Part shown: positions 4,995 through 5,047 of the stretch, one piece after another
How the letters are laid out: each line of letters opens with the position of its first letter
How positions within the stretch are numbered: the stretch's first letter is position 1
NCBI GenBank assembly: GCA_031362155.1
Contig: JANLRZ010000059.1
Coordinates: forward strand, 1-5,047
DNA: 5,047 bases
Origin: JAENVU01 sp031362155
GTDB taxonomy: Bacteria; Actinomycetota; Acidimicrobiia; IMCC26256; JAENVU01
Reading direction: 5' to 3'
The notes under the pieces: model-generated
Database searches by the model: none
What the model saw: the letters and a program-made list of their open reading frames with translations, nothing else
What the model was told of the DNA's origin: nothing
Position numbers and translations under genes: made by a program

Positions 4995-5047
4995 CCGAGC
5001 GCGTCGGCGGTCACTTCCATGTGGCCCAGGTGTTGGAACAGTTCCTC
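4982..5047 (-). CDS. C-terminal end of an unidentified protein (partial)
   Basis: A minus-strand frame enters from the right edge and ends at a TAA at 4984-4982. The visible 21 residues read EELFQHLGHMEVTADALGQGA. There is no other stop in the frame, most codons end in G or C, and the sequence after the WYL stop would otherwise be empty, so a convergent gene is plausible. The last 13 bases overlap the 3' end of the WYL gene. I do not recognise the family from this tail. With so little sequence a chance open frame remains possible. Confidence 0.45.
   Translation of the reverse strand, partial: EELFQHLGHMEVTADALGQGA

Noticed and set aside
1..5047. CRISPR arrays, insertion sequences, tRNA-associated integration or tandem repeats
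   Set aside because: No spaced direct repeats, transposase or integrase-like frames were seen, and there is no partial duplicate of the tRNA 3' end in the window.

Overview
The window is GC-rich and densely coded, with strong G/C preference at third codon positions, GTG starts, little use of Shine-Dalgarno sequences and apparently leaderless genes. It also carries a TIGR03086/mycothiol-dependent maleylpyruvate isomerase (MDMPI)-type protein and a WYL regulator. Together these point to an actinobacterial chromosome. Acidimicrobiia or a mycobacteria-like lineage would both fit, but the sequence alone does not settle it. I see no phage, insertion sequence, CRISPR array or integration signature.

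Left part (1-2419). The tail of a plus-strand gene, possibly a GNAT acetyltransferase, ends at 57. A perfect 14-bp hairpin separates it from a convergent tRNA-Ser(CGA) with an encoded CCA end. Upstream of the tRNA on the minus strand lie tadA (tRNA-A34 deaminase) and a two-gene ABC-2 type exporter. The ATPase and permease overlap by 4 bp. The minus-strand order is therefore ATPase, permease, tadA, tRNA-Ser.

Centre (2420-3371). Divergent from the exporter is a two-gene operon: an ArsR-family repressor without cysteines and an SRPBCC/AHSA1-like protein, again overlapping by 4 bp. A perfect 15-bp palindrome (AATAGGT-C-ACCTATT) lies just behind a consensus TTGACA -35 box and runs into the -10 hexamer. 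This is a classic autorepression layout, and it moves the likely ArsR start downstream to a leaderless GTG at 2489. The operon ends at a perfect 16-bp hairpin shared with the next, convergent gene.

Right part (3372-5047). A DinB/MDMPI-fold protein (minus) and a WYL-domain regulator (plus) are transcribed divergently from a 62-bp gap containing a CCGGTCA-N5-TGACCGG dyad, the probable operator of the WYL protein. The WYL gene ends in a 13-bp tail-to-tail overlap with what appears to be the 3' end of another minus-strand gene running off the window.

Overall this is mostly ordinary chromosomal sequence. It holds two small regulator-plus-effector modules, each with a readable operator, and an exporter that may share the ArsR control region. 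I found nothing that amounts to a clearly new system. The most useful observations are the two operators, the start-site corrections and the unknown ligands of the two modules.
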